Translations under genes and position numbers: made by a program
Origin: B18-G4 sp032250805
GTDB taxonomy: Bacteria > Bacteroidota > Bacteroidia > Bacteroidales > B18-G4
Assembly (NCBI GenBank): GCA_032250805.1
Contig: JAVVEM010000009.1
Span: 38,154 to 102,153, forward strand
Reading direction: 5' to 3'
DNA length: 64,000 nt
Shown here: positions 17,258 to 26,594 of the stretch, piece by piece
Position numbering within the stretch: the stretch's first letter is position 1
Layout: each line of letters opens with the position of its first letter
Notes under the pieces: generated by a model
Seen by the model: only the letters and a program-made list of their open reading frames with translations
What the model was told of the DNA's origin: nothing
Database searches by the model: none

Positions 17258-18277
17258 ATGAGTTTTAATTATCCCAAAAAAGTAAGAATCGGAGATATCA
17301 CCGTCAGGGACGGGTTTCAACACGAAGAGCAGTTTATTCCTACCGAAGCCAAGCTGTGGGTACTTGAGCAGCTTATCCTGGCAGGATTTAAGAATATCGA
17401 ATCCACAAATTTCGGCAATCCTAAAGGGATGCCCCAGTTCGGGGATGCTGACGACCTGATGATGCAACTGCATAAAAGCAAAAAGGTAAAGGATAAGCTT
17501 GATGATGTAACTGTAACAGCTATAACAATTCGTGAGCGTTCGCTCGATCGGGCCATACAGGCAAAAAAAGACGGATACGGTCCCGACCGGATACTGGTCA
17601 TGGTTTCTACATCAGAATCGCACCAGAAAAAGAATTCAGGCTTGACGATAGCGGAATATTTCAAAATGTGCGAGGAATATATCCCCAAATGCCATGATGC
17701 AGGCATTCTCGTAAATGGTACTGTAAGTACAATCTGGGGATGTCCGATCGAGGGGCCTACAGAAATGTCGAAAGCCATTGAATTTACCAAACATTTCCTG
17801 GATATTGGTGCCGACGATATCGAACATGCCGATCATGATGGCTCTGCATCTCCCGACAGGGTATATCAATATTTCAGTATGCTTCTTGAAGCCATTCCCA
17901 AACCGGAAAAGCATATCGCACATTTCCATACCACACGCGGATGGGGCCTTGCCAATGTCCTGGCTGCCCTTCAGGCCGGAATAACCAATTACGAATCAAC
18001 CATGGGAGGCATCGGCGGACAACCCGCTAATTTTGTTAGCGGTGTACCTGTAGCCGGAACCGGGCGCTATTATTATAAGGATCCAAATATCGTTGGCCTG
18101 GTATCAACTGAAGACATGGTGGTGATGATGGATGAAATGGGTATTGACACAGGTCTTGATGTTGACAGGGTGCTTGAGATCGGCCGCATGGTTGAACGCA
18201 TTTGTGGAAGACCACTGCGCTCAGAGTCGATCAAGAACGGTAGGATACCAAAGGAATTAAGCGGCAGGAAAAGCTAG
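17258..18277 (+). CDS. HMG-CoA lyase-family (DRE-TIM) protein lacking the catalytic cysteine
   Basis: This 339-residue TIM-barrel protein has the family start VRDGFQHEEQFIP (Arg-Asp of the DRE-TIM motif near residue 15) and the metal-binding HxH in IAHFHTTRGWG. The glycine loop that in HMG-CoA lyase reads GGxGGCP is GGIGGQPANF here, so the catalytic loop cysteine is replaced by Gln. It precedes a second family member (18405-19247) that keeps the cysteine. It probably acts on a related 3-hydroxy-acyl-CoA or is a non-canonical lyase or synthase. The pairing with leucine-degradation genes suggests a role in that pathway. The ATG at 17258 fits the family start. Confidence 0.8.
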   Translation: MSFNYPKKVRIGDITVRDGFQHEEQFIPTEAKLWVLEQLILAGFKNIESTNFGNPKGMPQFGDADDLMMQLHKSKKVKDKLDDVTVTAITIRERSLDRAIQAKKDGYGPDRILVMVSTSESHQKKNSGLTIAEYFKMCEEYIPKCHDAGILVNGTVSTIWGCPIEGPTEMSKAIEFTKHFLDIGADDIEHADHDGSASPDRVYQYFSMLLEAIPKPEKHIAHFHTTRGWGLANVLAALQAGITNYESTMGGIGGQPANFVSGVPVAGTGRYYYKDPNIVGLVSTEDMVVMMDEMGIDTGLDVDRVLEIGRMVERICGRPLRSESIKNGRIPKELSGRKS

Positions 18278-18404
18278 GGTGCTCCTGAATGGCAATGCAG
18301 GCAGGGAGCCGGTATTGAGTGATGGATATGAAAGGAATGGATGATGACTGGTGAAGAAGACAGATAATTGATTTAGTGTGCACCAAAACCAACTTATTTA
18401 CTAA

Positions 18405-19247
18405 ATGAGTATTCAGATCATAGAAAGTCCCCGGGACGGATTCCAGGGCATTGACATGTTTATACCCACAGCGGTAAAAACCGAATACATCAACCAACTA
18501 TTCAGGGCTGGATTTGATTCAGTTGAAGTGGGCAGTTTTGTCTCGCCCAGGGCCATTCCGCAAATGAAAGATACCCCTGAGGTACTTGCAGGATTGGACC
18601 TCAGGGAAACGAATTCCAGGGTCATGGCACTGGTGGCCAATATGAAAGGTGGACTGGAGGCAGTACGTTTCAATATGATTGATCAGCTTTATTTTCCGTT
18701 TGCCCTGTCTGAAACCTTTTTGCAGAAGAATATCAATTCAAGTTTCGTTAAATCAAAACTGCTCATCAGGGATCTCAACCGACTCTGCAAGGAAAACAAC
18801 AAGGAGCTCCTTGTTGTAATATCCATGGGGTTTGGCAACCCGTACGGCGACCCGTGGTCGATAGATATGCTAATGGATATTTCAGGTTATTTCCTTGAAC
18901 AGGGGTTCAGGGTGCTTCCAATTGCCGACGGCCTGGGGCTTGCAGGCCCGGACCTCATCCATAAGGTTTATTCCAAACTTATTCCGGCATTCCCTGAAAT
19001 GGAATTCGGCATTCACCTCCATACTCTGCCTTCAGAATTTTACGATAAGGTTGATGCTGCCTGGACGGCAGGCGTGAAGCGTTTCGACACCGTGCTCGGG
19101 GGCATTGGCGGCTGTCCTATGACCGATCATGAGTTGATGGGAAACCTTAACACCCTCTCGCTGGTCGAGTACTGCGAAATGAATGGTATTGACCATGGCC
19201 TGAATACCCGGCTATTGAAAGACCTGGCGGCAAGATACAGTTTCTAG
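18405..19247 (+). CDS. mvaB: Hydroxymethylglutaryl-CoA lyase
   Basis: The 280-residue DRE-TIM enzyme has the diagnostic VEVGSFVSPRAIPQMKDTPEV near residue 43, the metal ligands HLH in GIHLHTLP, and the catalytic glycine loop GGIGGCPM with its cysteine intact. It cleaves HMG-CoA to acetyl-CoA and acetoacetate, the last step of leucine breakdown. Its acetoacetate can be activated by the ligase at 1106-3064. It is slightly shorter than the usual 300 residues. It follows the Cys-less paralogue by about 130 bp, probably in one transcript, and its last four bases overlap the end of the convergent MBL hydrolase gene. Confidence 0.88.
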   Translation: MSIQIIESPRDGFQGIDMFIPTAVKTEYINQLFRAGFDSVEVGSFVSPRAIPQMKDTPEVLAGLDLRETNSRVMALVANMKGGLEAVRFNMIDQLYFPFALSETFLQKNINSSFVKSKLLIRDLNRLCKENNKELLVVISMGFGNPYGDPWSIDMLMDISGYFLEQGFRVLPIADGLGLAGPDLIHKVYSKLIPAFPEMEFGIHLHTLPSEFYDKVDAAWTAGVKRFDTVLGGIGGCPMTDHELMGNLNTLSLVEYCEMNGIDHGLNTRLLKDLAARYSF

Positions 19248-20083
19248 ATCTCTGCCAGGCTGAATGTTTCTTTTACCCTCACCCCTTTCGGAGTATCCTG
19301 TATGGTACAGCATTCATTATACAGGTCGTGCTCAAAAAACAGCACATAGTCGCCGGGAAGGGCTTCTGCATAAAAACGCTCCTTATCCTCCAGGGTTACC
19401 AGTGGTTTGGTATCGTAGGCCATTATCCAGGGCATCGGTATATGTGTTGTTGCCGGCAGGAGATCAGCCATGAAGGCAAGGGTTCGTCCATTATAATTGA
19501 TCAGTGGGATGATCTGCCCTTCGGTATGTCCGTTATAGAGTCTTATGCTGATATTCGGCAGGATCTCACCTTCTTCTTCAATGAGTCGCAGCCGGCCACT
19601 TTCTTCTATAGGAAAAATATTTTCTTTCAGAAATGAAGCACTTTCACGATGGTTAGGATTTGTAGCCCAATCATACTGTGGTTTGCTCACGTAATAGGTG
19701 GCATTTGGAAAAGCAAGCTCATATGCTGTTTGGTCGTCGTTGTATTTTATGCTTCCCCCGCAATGATCAAAATGAAGATGTGTCAGGATCATATCCGTAA
19801 TATCCTCCGGTTTGAAACCATAACCGGCCAGTGACGATTCAAGTGAGGCATCACCATTTAGGTGGTAGTGCTTTAAAAAGCTCTGATCCTGTTTGTCGCC
19901 AATCCCGTTGTCGATCAGCACCAGGCGCTCGCCATCTTCCACCAAAAGGCATCTCATCGCCCAGTTGCAAAGGTTGTTTTCATCAGCAGGATATTGTTTT
20001 TGCCAAAGGAGTTTGGGTACAACGCCGAACATAGCGCCACCATCTAATTTCAGATTTCCTGTTTTTATGGGATATAACTTCAT
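19244..20083 (-). CDS. MBL-fold metallo-hydrolase (lactonase-like)
   Basis: I place the start at 20083 (MKLYPIKTGNLKLDGG), giving 279 residues; an upstream in-frame ATG at 20116 adds a non-conserved extension. The zinc motif THLHFDHCGG is near residue 110, GHTEGQIIP provides a downstream His ligand, and MADLLP the bridging Asp. The overall pattern resembles the N-acyl-homoserine lactonase/quorum-quenching branch of the superfamily, but substrate cannot be read from sequence. The gene converges on mvaB with a four-base overlap. Confidence 0.82.
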   Translation of the reverse strand: MKLYPIKTGNLKLDGGAMFGVVPKLLWQKQYPADENNLCNWAMRCLLVEDGERLVLIDNGIGDKQDQSFLKHYHLNGDASLESSLAGYGFKPEDITDMILTHLHFDHCGGSIKYNDDQTAYELAFPNATYYVSKPQYDWATNPNHRESASFLKENIFPIEESGRLRLIEEEGEILPNISIRLYNGHTEGQIIPLINYNGRTLAFMADLLPATTHIPMPWIMAYDTKPLVTLEDKERFYAEALPGDYVLFFEHDLYNECCTIQDTPKGVRVKETFSLAEI

Positions 20084-20158
20084 TTGTCGGGATTTGTATG
20101 ATGCACATGCTTTCAACAGCCAGGTGCACCGGAATTCGTTTAACTAACAAATTTTCTC

Positions 20159-21259
20159 TCAGGAAAGTTCATTCAATGCATAGGTATATGCCCCAATAGC
20201 AACGGCGTGTGAGGTTCCCAGGCGGGAAAGACCTACACCGATCTTTTTTACCGGATCATAGCCAACCTCACGATCACTGAAAGGCACACTAACCCTGGTG
20301 GATGTATTTTTACCAAAACCGGCAAATCCTTTTTCATCTTCCAGGTTAAATGCCTCAATCTCGAGCCGGCTTAACTTATCGCCGTTAAGCCCGGTAAATG
20401 CAGTGTTCATCTCTTCAACAAGCTTCGGCATGAATACTGCTGCAGCTCCCGACAGTCCTCCCCCGATCACAATCAGGCTATCGGTAAGTGTAACTGCATT
20501 GGCAAGTGTATCGCCGGCCACCTCCGCCAGCTCGTCGAAGGCAGTTTTTGCCGCATGAATATTGCCCTTGGTATGCCCGGTGGCAATTTTATAGATCTCA
20601 TCAGGTTCAGGTATTTTCGCTGCATGAATATTTGCTTCCCTGGCATATACCCTTTTTATTGCGCGAATGGTTACACTGTCCTCGGCACTTGTTTCAGGAT
20701 ATAACTTATTCCGCATCCTGTTGATCTCAAAGCCTGCAGAGTTATCCCCCCTGAAGAGTTCTCCATTCAAAACCATTCCACCGCCAAAACCTGTTCCAAA
20801 GGTTACACCAAGAAGGTTATGGTACCTTTTGGGATTTCCTGATAATTGAAGTTTTGCATTCACTTCGGGCAGCAAGCCGGCCAGGGCTTCACCATAAGTA
20901 AAAAGGTCGCCATCATTATTGATGTATACAGGAATACCAAAATGATCTTCAAGCATGGATTTTAGCGGTACACCCCCGCGAAAAAGCGGCATGTTTTCGA
21001 GATCTCCGATAATTCCATTTTCATAGTCGGCTGGCCCCGGAAAACAAAAGCTAATAGCCGCAGCTTTTCCGCCCGCCTTATCCAATACTTCTTCAAACCC
21101 CTGAACAATCCTTTGAAGGATATCTTCCAACTTGTCAGCAGCAGCGGGATACCTGATCCCTTCGGTGATCAATTCGCCACCCTTGATGGCAAAGAAATCG
21201 AGATTTGTGCCACCTGCATCCAGTCCGAGTACAATGCGTGAATCATTTTTATAATCCAT
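20159..21259 (-). CDS. ROK-family sugar kinase without the usual zinc motif
   Basis: The 366-residue actin-fold kinase starts with the phosphate-1 motif GLDAGGTNLDFFAIK. It has GVTFGTGFGGGMV as the phosphate-2 segment and an adenosine motif, VIGGGLSGAA. In between, INNDGDLFTYGEALAG is characteristic of ROK glucokinase/N-acetylglucosamine kinase relatives. The ROK zinc-binding CxCGxxGC cluster is missing; the corresponding stretch is EINRMRNKLYPETSAEDS. The substrate is probably a hexose or N-acetylhexosamine, but this is not established. It is a single minus-strand gene with a possible near-consensus TATCTTG element just upstream. Confidence 0.8.
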   Translation of the reverse strand: MDYKNDSRIVLGLDAGGTNLDFFAIKGGELITEGIRYPAAADKLEDILQRIVQGFEEVLDKAGGKAAAISFCFPGPADYENGIIGDLENMPLFRGGVPLKSMLEDHFGIPVYINNDGDLFTYGEALAGLLPEVNAKLQLSGNPKRYHNLLGVTFGTGFGGGMVLNGELFRGDNSAGFEINRMRNKLYPETSAEDSVTIRAIKRVYAREANIHAAKIPEPDEIYKIATGHTKGNIHAAKTAFDELAEVAGDTLANAVTLTDSLIVIGGGLSGAAAVFMPKLVEEMNTAFTGLNGDKLSRLEIEAFNLEDEKGFAGFGKNTSTRVSVPFSDREVGYDPVKKIGVGLSRLGTSHAVAIGAYTYALNELS

Positions 21260-21385
21260 TATTCAGATTTTTTTGCAAGATAATAAGAATAAAGAATATT
21301 GAAATTGCTTGATGGTTTTGTTGCCAATTCTATTTTTTATCACTGCCGGCTGGTTATAGTCATTTCGATATTGCACTTAGGTCAT

Positions 21386-24300
21386 TTAGAAGTCGAGTGA
21401 AAGGGAGAAATAAAATACCGGTTTATACACCCGTCCATCTTCCACACCCCAGGCAATATCGCCACGCATGAAGTATCCGAGGATATGACTTCGCAGGCCA
21501 AAGCCAAAACCGCCAACAACCGGATCGCGTTGCTCTTCAACCCTGATATAAAGCGATCCGCTTTCGATATAACTTGTATACAGCGAATTTTCTTCCGAAT
21601 ATGGATCCCAGCTTGTCCAGGCGGTACCTACATCAACAAAACTAACTACCTGAAAATTATTCAGAAAATCAGATTTTACCGGCCGGTTATAAAAATACCT
21701 GAACACCGGCAAACGCAATTCTGAATTGATCAATGCAAAGTTGTTTCCGTTTCTGATGTTTTGTTTAAACCCTCTCATGTTCGTGGCCAGGGTTTGAAAG
21801 GCCCAATTCATCGAATAATCGATTGGGGTTTCGTTATTGAACTTTGGTGCAAGCCAGTTATCTACGCCCCCCATGTAATAGATCAGCCTGTTGTGACCCA
21901 GTGATGTTGAGGCCGCAAAGCGGTTGGCCCAGATAAAGGTTCTGTGGATCCTCAGGTAATGGCGAAAATCAGCCCCCAAAACGATCAACTGCTGGTTGCC
22001 CTTTTCAATCTGCTGATAATACTCAGCGAATATCTTGTACCTTGCTCCTTCGTAAAGGTTAAGCCCCAGGTTACGCGTATTGTCATAGATCAATTCCCCT
22101 TTCAGTCCGCCCCAGTTTTTATGGGTGGTTTGCCTGGCAAGGCTTACCTGATCGGTCGAAAGGTATACAGTGGCATCATTACGGTAGGAGGCTGTCCCGC
22201 GCACAGCAAGTACCGGACTGAAAGGCCATTTAAGTATATAATATGCCTCATGTGAGTGATTGCGGATAATATCAAAACCAACTACATTTTCGACCGAAAC
22301 CCTGTGCAGGACGATCTCTTTGTCGAGACGATTTTTCAGGTTGCTAAAACTAAAAAGGTACTCATTATTGACAAGATTGATATTCAGCCTTACACCTCCC
22401 ACAAGACGATAATTTTCGAGTAGATCAGTCATTCCTACCATAAAGAGTGCATTGAAGCCAGGATTAAGAAACACCGGCGACCCGCCTCCTGCAAAAGGCT
22501 GATAGGTCATATTGATAAAATTAAAATCGACCTGCGTAACAAACTCATTTATTGAATATTCAACCCTGTAATTTAATTTTTTTGGTACAACAAATTTTCT
22601 GGTGCTGTCTTTATCCAGCACCCAGGCCGACCTGGCATTTCCGCCAACATTATAGGTAGCCTGCCGTTCGAACACATAATTATCGATATCGATTTTTTGT
22701 GCCTCCTCAAAAATGGTGTCGCCTTCATAGACATTAAAAAAGCGTTGTTTTTGGGGTTTTGGGGGCATCACTGGCCGGATCACCGGCAACGCCCTGCCCG
22801 TATCGCTTTTACTTGTTTTTAAGCGTTCCATATAGGCGGTGTTTATCAGGTCCTCGCCAACCATCGCATCCCCTGGCAATAATTCTTCGGTAAAAATTTT
22901 AAAGCTGTGATCATCGTATACTACTTCGGCAATTTGTCCGCCACCGGCATTTACATCATGGAAAAGAATATTCCGGCTGTAATTTGTTGCCGGCACTGAT
23001 TGTGTAAAGAATCGATAGTGTATACTTGTATCAACAGCAATGATCGCACTGTCGAAGCGGGCCACATAGCGGTTATATATCCCATTTTCATCACTCAGGT
23101 AGGCAAAGTAACCATCGCCGTATTCAATGGGGTAGCGTTCATTGGCAAAGCGCGTATTGGTAATCCTTCGGAGTATATTGCTTTTGGTTTTGTAATTATA
23201 GGCAAACAAATCATAATTGAGCGGGATCATATCCGGATAAGGTGCCAGGGGTTGAGGCAAAGTATCGGAAATACGGTCAGAGCTGAATACGAGCATGCGG
23301 CCCCCGTCGACGAAGCGTGGATGAATGTCGTCGTAGATATCATTTGTGATCTGTTCGTACGAGCCTGAGGAGATGTTGAAAAGGAAAATATCCGACTGTC
23401 CTTTCACTACTGCCGACATCAGAAGTTTTCTTGTATCGGGGGCATAGGAAAATTCCAGAACCTTTTCAAAATTATATAAAATGATCCTGTTCAGTTCTTT
23501 ATTCTCAAGCGAATAAAAATACAGGTATATCTCACCTTTTCGCTCCACAATGAAAGCCAGTATATCTCCTGCCGGGTTCCAGTCGAGCAATGGATAGCTA
23601 AAATCAGTTTTTTCATCCAGCCGGTATCCGCCGCGGTAAATACATTTCTTCTTTCCTGTTGGCAGGTTCTGCACATACAGCTTATACCGTCCCATATTGT
23701 TGGTCACATAAGCGATCTCTTTTCCGCCGGGCGACAGCACAGGCCTCATGTAAACCAGGTGGTCCTTATTTTTTTTCTGAATACTTTTTCCGGGAAGATA
23801 CCTCCCGGTTTCATCGGCACTGTATTTTTCGAGGTAGTACTTTTTCCATTCGGCGATCAGATCTTTAAACGACAATCCGATAACGTACAGGAAGCCATTT
23901 TCAACACTGCGTGTAACCTTCGTCATATGTACAATATTGGGTACCGCTGAGCTTCCGTAATTATCGGCAACATATTTCCACAGCGAGTGCCCGGCATCGA
24001 CTGCATCAGCACCATCAAGGTGATTGAACTTGTCGTAGCGGCCACTCAGGATCCCATCGCGCACTCTGTTGTCGATATCGGTATTCCATCCTTCCGATAA
24101 CCAGGAAATTAAACCGTCCTCAAACCAGGCGGGTAAGGTGTATAAGGTATTGTTCTTGATTTGTGAGCCCAGCCTCTGGCCAAACATCATTTGCTTGAAG
24201 ATAATGGAAGAAATCCCGGCCCTGAGCTGTTGTTCGAAATTGGTATGGGAGCCATCAAAATACAGAAACACCTTTTTTCCGATAATATGGGTAACACCTC

Positions 24301-24667
24301 CCGTATTATATTGCTGTTCCTGCATCAGGCCGATATTGCTCTGTTTCAGGTCGGAAAGGTTATTAAAGATAATAAACTGGATTTTTTCATCAAGTGAGGA
24401 TTCGAGTTTTAATTGAATTTCCTCGATGTGCGATTGTGCATAGCGTGCAGTATATTGTGCAAGCTCCTGTCCGTTACGGTAAAAATAGGTGTCGAACTGA
24501 TCAAAGCTGTAATAGGTCCATAAGAAATCTTTATACTGCACCCTGTTTTTGCCAAATTTAAGCTGAGATCCGTTATAAAACTGGGCATTCAACTTATCCG
24601 CAAACAGCCCGAACATCAGCATGAGGATACTGAGTGCCAATGGTTGTATGGAATGTTTTCTCTTCAC
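21386..24667 (-). CDS. Large outer-membrane protein: peptidase-MA-like domain, TolB-like propeller, C-terminal beta-barrel
   Basis: The 1093-residue protein has a signal peptide ending near LNAQ (residue 29). An N-terminal domain resembles the zincin-like peptidase-MA fold (PAWFEDGLISWLSEGW near residue 185), although I see no complete HExxH. Repeats of a WD40/TolB-type propeller lie at about 290-560 (LSPGGKEIAYVTNNMGRYKL, then LLDWNPAGDILAFI). A proline-rich linker near 650 (RPVMPPKPQKQRF) is followed by about 400 residues of alternating strands ending in Phe (YFSLSLDF), as in outer-membrane barrels. Such proteins are widespread in Bacteroidota and poorly characterised. It stands alone between the ROK kinase and an MBL hydrolase. 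Confidence 0.75.
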   Translation of the reverse strand: MKRKHSIQPLALSILMLMFGLFADKLNAQFYNGSQLKFGKNRVQYKDFLWTYYSFDQFDTYFYRNGQELAQYTARYAQSHIEEIQLKLESSLDEKIQFIIFNNLSDLKQSNIGLMQEQQYNTGGVTHIIGKKVFLYFDGSHTNFEQQLRAGISSIIFKQMMFGQRLGSQIKNNTLYTLPAWFEDGLISWLSEGWNTDIDNRVRDGILSGRYDKFNHLDGADAVDAGHSLWKYVADNYGSSAVPNIVHMTKVTRSVENGFLYVIGLSFKDLIAEWKKYYLEKYSADETGRYLPGKSIQKKNKDHLVYMRPVLSPGGKEIAYVTNNMGRYKLYVQNLPTGKKKCIYRGGYRLDEKTDFSYPLLDWNPAGDILAFIVERKGEIYLYFYSLENKELNRIILYNFEKVLEFSYAPDTRKLLMSAVVKGQSDIFLFNISSGSYEQITNDIYDDIHPRFVDGGRMLVFSSDRISDTLPQPLAPYPDMIPLNYDLFAYNYKTKSNILRRITNTRFANERYPIEYGDGYFAYLSDENGIYNRYVARFDSAIIAVDTSIHYRFFTQSVPATNYSRNILFHDVNAGGGQIAEVVYDDHSFKIFTEELLPGDAMVGEDLINTAYMERLKTSKSDTGRALPVIRPVMPPKPQKQRFFNVYEGDTIFEEAQKIDIDNYVFERQATYNVGGNARSAWVLDKDSTRKFVVPKKLNYRVEYSINEFVTQVDFNFINMTYQPFAGGGSPVFLNPGFNALFMVGMTDLLENYRLVGGVRLNINLVNNEYLFSFSNLKNRLDKEIVLHRVSVENVVGFDIIRNHSHEAYYILKWPFSPVLAVRGTASYRNDATVYLSTDQVSLARQTTHKNWGGLKGELIYDNTRNLGLNLYEGARYKIFAEYYQQIEKGNQQLIVLGADFRHYLRIHRTFIWANRFAASTSLGHNRLIYYMGGVDNWLAPKFNNETPIDYSMNWAFQTLATNMRGFKQNIRNGNNFALINSELRLPVFRYFYNRPVKSDFLNNFQVVSFVDVGTAWTSWDPYSEENSLYTSYIESGSLYIRVEEQRDPVVGGFGFGLRSHILGYFMRGDIAWGVEDGRVYKPVFYFSLSLDF

Positions 24668-24841
24668 TAAAACACAGTCGGTGTATTGATTGCACGTGCT
24701 AATTTAGATAAATTTCCGCGACCACGTGCCCCGCTCAACATGAAATCAATAATTGATATCTTTGATGCCTGAAAACAATTATTGATAATAACGCTTAACG
24801 GGATGTTTTATTGACTTTGACAAAAACGAAAATCACAGGAT

Positions 24842-25480
24842 ATGACACAGCTAAAAAAGTTTATTTTTAATCCTTTCCAGGTAAACACCTATGTTTTATA
24901 TGATGCGACGAAGGAATGTGTGATCATCGATCCGGGCTGTTCTGATGGAAAGGAATGTAATCAGCTCATTGCTTTTCTGGAAGATGAAGAGCTTATGCCT
25001 ATGCATATGTTGCTCACACATACCCATATCGACCATGTTGTAGGATGTAATATGCTGGAGGAGAGGCTGGGACTCGAACCCAAAGCCCACAAAGCCGGGC
25101 TTCCATTTCTCGATCATTCCACAAGCACTGCCTCTACTTATGGGCTTAAGCTTGACAGGAATCCTGAAGTAAAGCAATTTATTGATGAAGGCGACAACAT
25201 CACATTTGGTAAAAGTTCGCTGGAAGTGTTATATACCCCGGGTCATGCCAGCGGAAGCGTATGTTTTTATAGTAAGGAAGATAAATTCGTTATTGCCGGG
25301 GATGTTTTATTCCAGATGAGCATTGGCCGTACTGATTTCCCCACAGGAGATTACGATTTGCTGAAGAAGAGTATTTTTGAAAAACTTTTTGTACTGCCCG
25401 ACGATACAATTGTTTACAGTGGTCACGGTCCCGAAACAAGTATAGGATTCGAAAAAGCCAACAATCCTTTTCTTGGGTAG
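24842..25480 (+). CDS. MBL-fold hydrolase, glyoxalase II-like
   Basis: The 212-residue protein has the zinc-binding signature THTHIDHVVG near residue 60, GHASGSVCFY and AGDVLFQMSIGRTDFP, and a last ligand in YSGHGPETSIGFEK. This is the compact glyoxalase II/YcbL-type branch, which hydrolyses thioesters such as S-lactoylglutathione analogues. In glutathione-poor Bacteroidota the true substrate is unclear. It converges on the GT9 gene with only seven bases between stops. Confidence 0.87.
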   Translation: MTQLKKFIFNPFQVNTYVLYDATKECVIIDPGCSDGKECNQLIAFLEDEELMPMHMLLTHTHIDHVVGCNMLEERLGLEPKAHKAGLPFLDHSTSTASTYGLKLDRNPEVKQFIDEGDNITFGKSSLEVLYTPGHASGSVCFYSKEDKFVIAGDVLFQMSIGRTDFPTGDYDLLKKSIFEKLFVLPDDTIVYSGHGPETSIGFEKANNPFLG

Positions 25481-25487
25481 GTTCGTA

Positions 25488-26468
25488 TTATTCATTGATC
25501 ATGGCTGCGAGCTTTTCAAGATCAATGTCCTTCATACATTTAAAATGCTTTTTGGGGCATTTTGCAAATCCGATCTTGCTGCACGGACGGCATGAAAGGC
25601 CCAGGGTTTGCATGATCACAGACTTGCCTTCTCCTTCAGGCAGATAGGGGTACATTCCAAATTCAGGGATTGTATTCCCCCAAAGTGAATAGATCTCCTT
25701 ACGAAAGGCAGCGGCAATATGCATCAACCCTGTATCATGGGTGATCACTTTCCCGGCCAGTCTGATCAGAGAAGCAGACTGGTTGATATTAAAGCTGCCA
25801 CAGGCATTGTATATTCGTTCGCTACTGACAGAAGCGATCTGCTGCGCCCTGGCATGATCATCAGGTCCTCCAAGCAAAATAATGGGTTTATCGATCATGC
25901 GACAAAGTTCCATCAATCTATCAACAGGCATCATTTTGGTGCAGTGCATGGCACCAACCACCAGGGCCACAAATCCACCGGAATAAATACCCGGAAGATC
26001 GTTGTGTGTGAGCAGGTCTTCATCAGGAATAAAGTAATCAAGGCCCTGCCCGTCATTCCTGACATTAAGTTGTTTCACCGCCTCAAAATAACGGTCAACA
26101 ATATGTATGTCGGGAAGTTTGCCCGTTTTTAAATTTACCCGCAGCCATTTTTCAAAATTTAGTTTACGGAAGGTGTCTGATGGCTTTCGCAAGGCGATTT
26201 TTACCCTCGCCGACCTGATGTTCCTGTGCAGGTCGACAACAAAATCAAAATGCTCTTTTTTCAAAATCCTGATCACCCCTTTGAGGTCATCCCGAAAAAG
26301 GTGGGTTTTATGGATGTATGGATTTGCTTCGAGTATTTTATAAAATTTTTCTTTAGTAAGGTAGTGTATCTCGGCACCGGGCAATTGTTCATACAGACAC
26401 CTGATGAGAGGTGTTGTGAGTACGATATCGCCAATGGAACTAAAGCGTATGATGAGGATTTTCTTCAA
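25488..26468 (-). CDS. Glycosyltransferase family 9 (heptosyltransferase-like)
   Basis: The 326-residue protein begins with the GT9 signature KKILIIRFSSIGDIVLTTP and has the C-domain nucleotide-sugar loop ITHDTGLMHIAAAFRK near residue 240. A cysteine-rich C-terminus (LSCRPCSKIGFAKCPKKHFKC) is common in Bacteroidota members. The family adds heptose or related sugars to the lipopolysaccharide core at the cytoplasmic face. It diverges from tatD across a 126-bp spacer. Confidence 0.88.
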   Translation of the reverse strand: MKKILIIRFSSIGDIVLTTPLIRCLYEQLPGAEIHYLTKEKFYKILEANPYIHKTHLFRDDLKGVIRILKKEHFDFVVDLHRNIRSARVKIALRKPSDTFRKLNFEKWLRVNLKTGKLPDIHIVDRYFEAVKQLNVRNDGQGLDYFIPDEDLLTHNDLPGIYSGGFVALVVGAMHCTKMMPVDRLMELCRMIDKPIILLGGPDDHARAQQIASVSSERIYNACGSFNINQSASLIRLAGKVITHDTGLMHIAAAFRKEIYSLWGNTIPEFGMYPYLPEGEGKSVIMQTLGLSCRPCSKIGFAKCPKKHFKCMKDIDLEKLAAMINE

Positions 26469-26582
26469 ACTGTTTCGTCGTTACGGAGGATAAAATTAAC
26501 AAAATCCAAATTCCGTGTTCCAAAAAACCAAAACAATTTCACACATCAGCCAGACATTGACACCCGACACCCCGTAATTTAG

Positions 26583-26590
26583 TATTTTTG
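26583..26590 (+). promoter_or_regulatory. -7 promoter element of tatD (TATTTTTG)
   Basis: TATTTTTG fits TAnnTTTG and ends four bases before the ATG at 26595, implying a leaderless mRNA. An upstream TTGAC at 26557-26561 lies about 23 bases before it and may serve as the -33 region. Confidence 0.6.
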
Positions 26591-26594
26591 CCGA

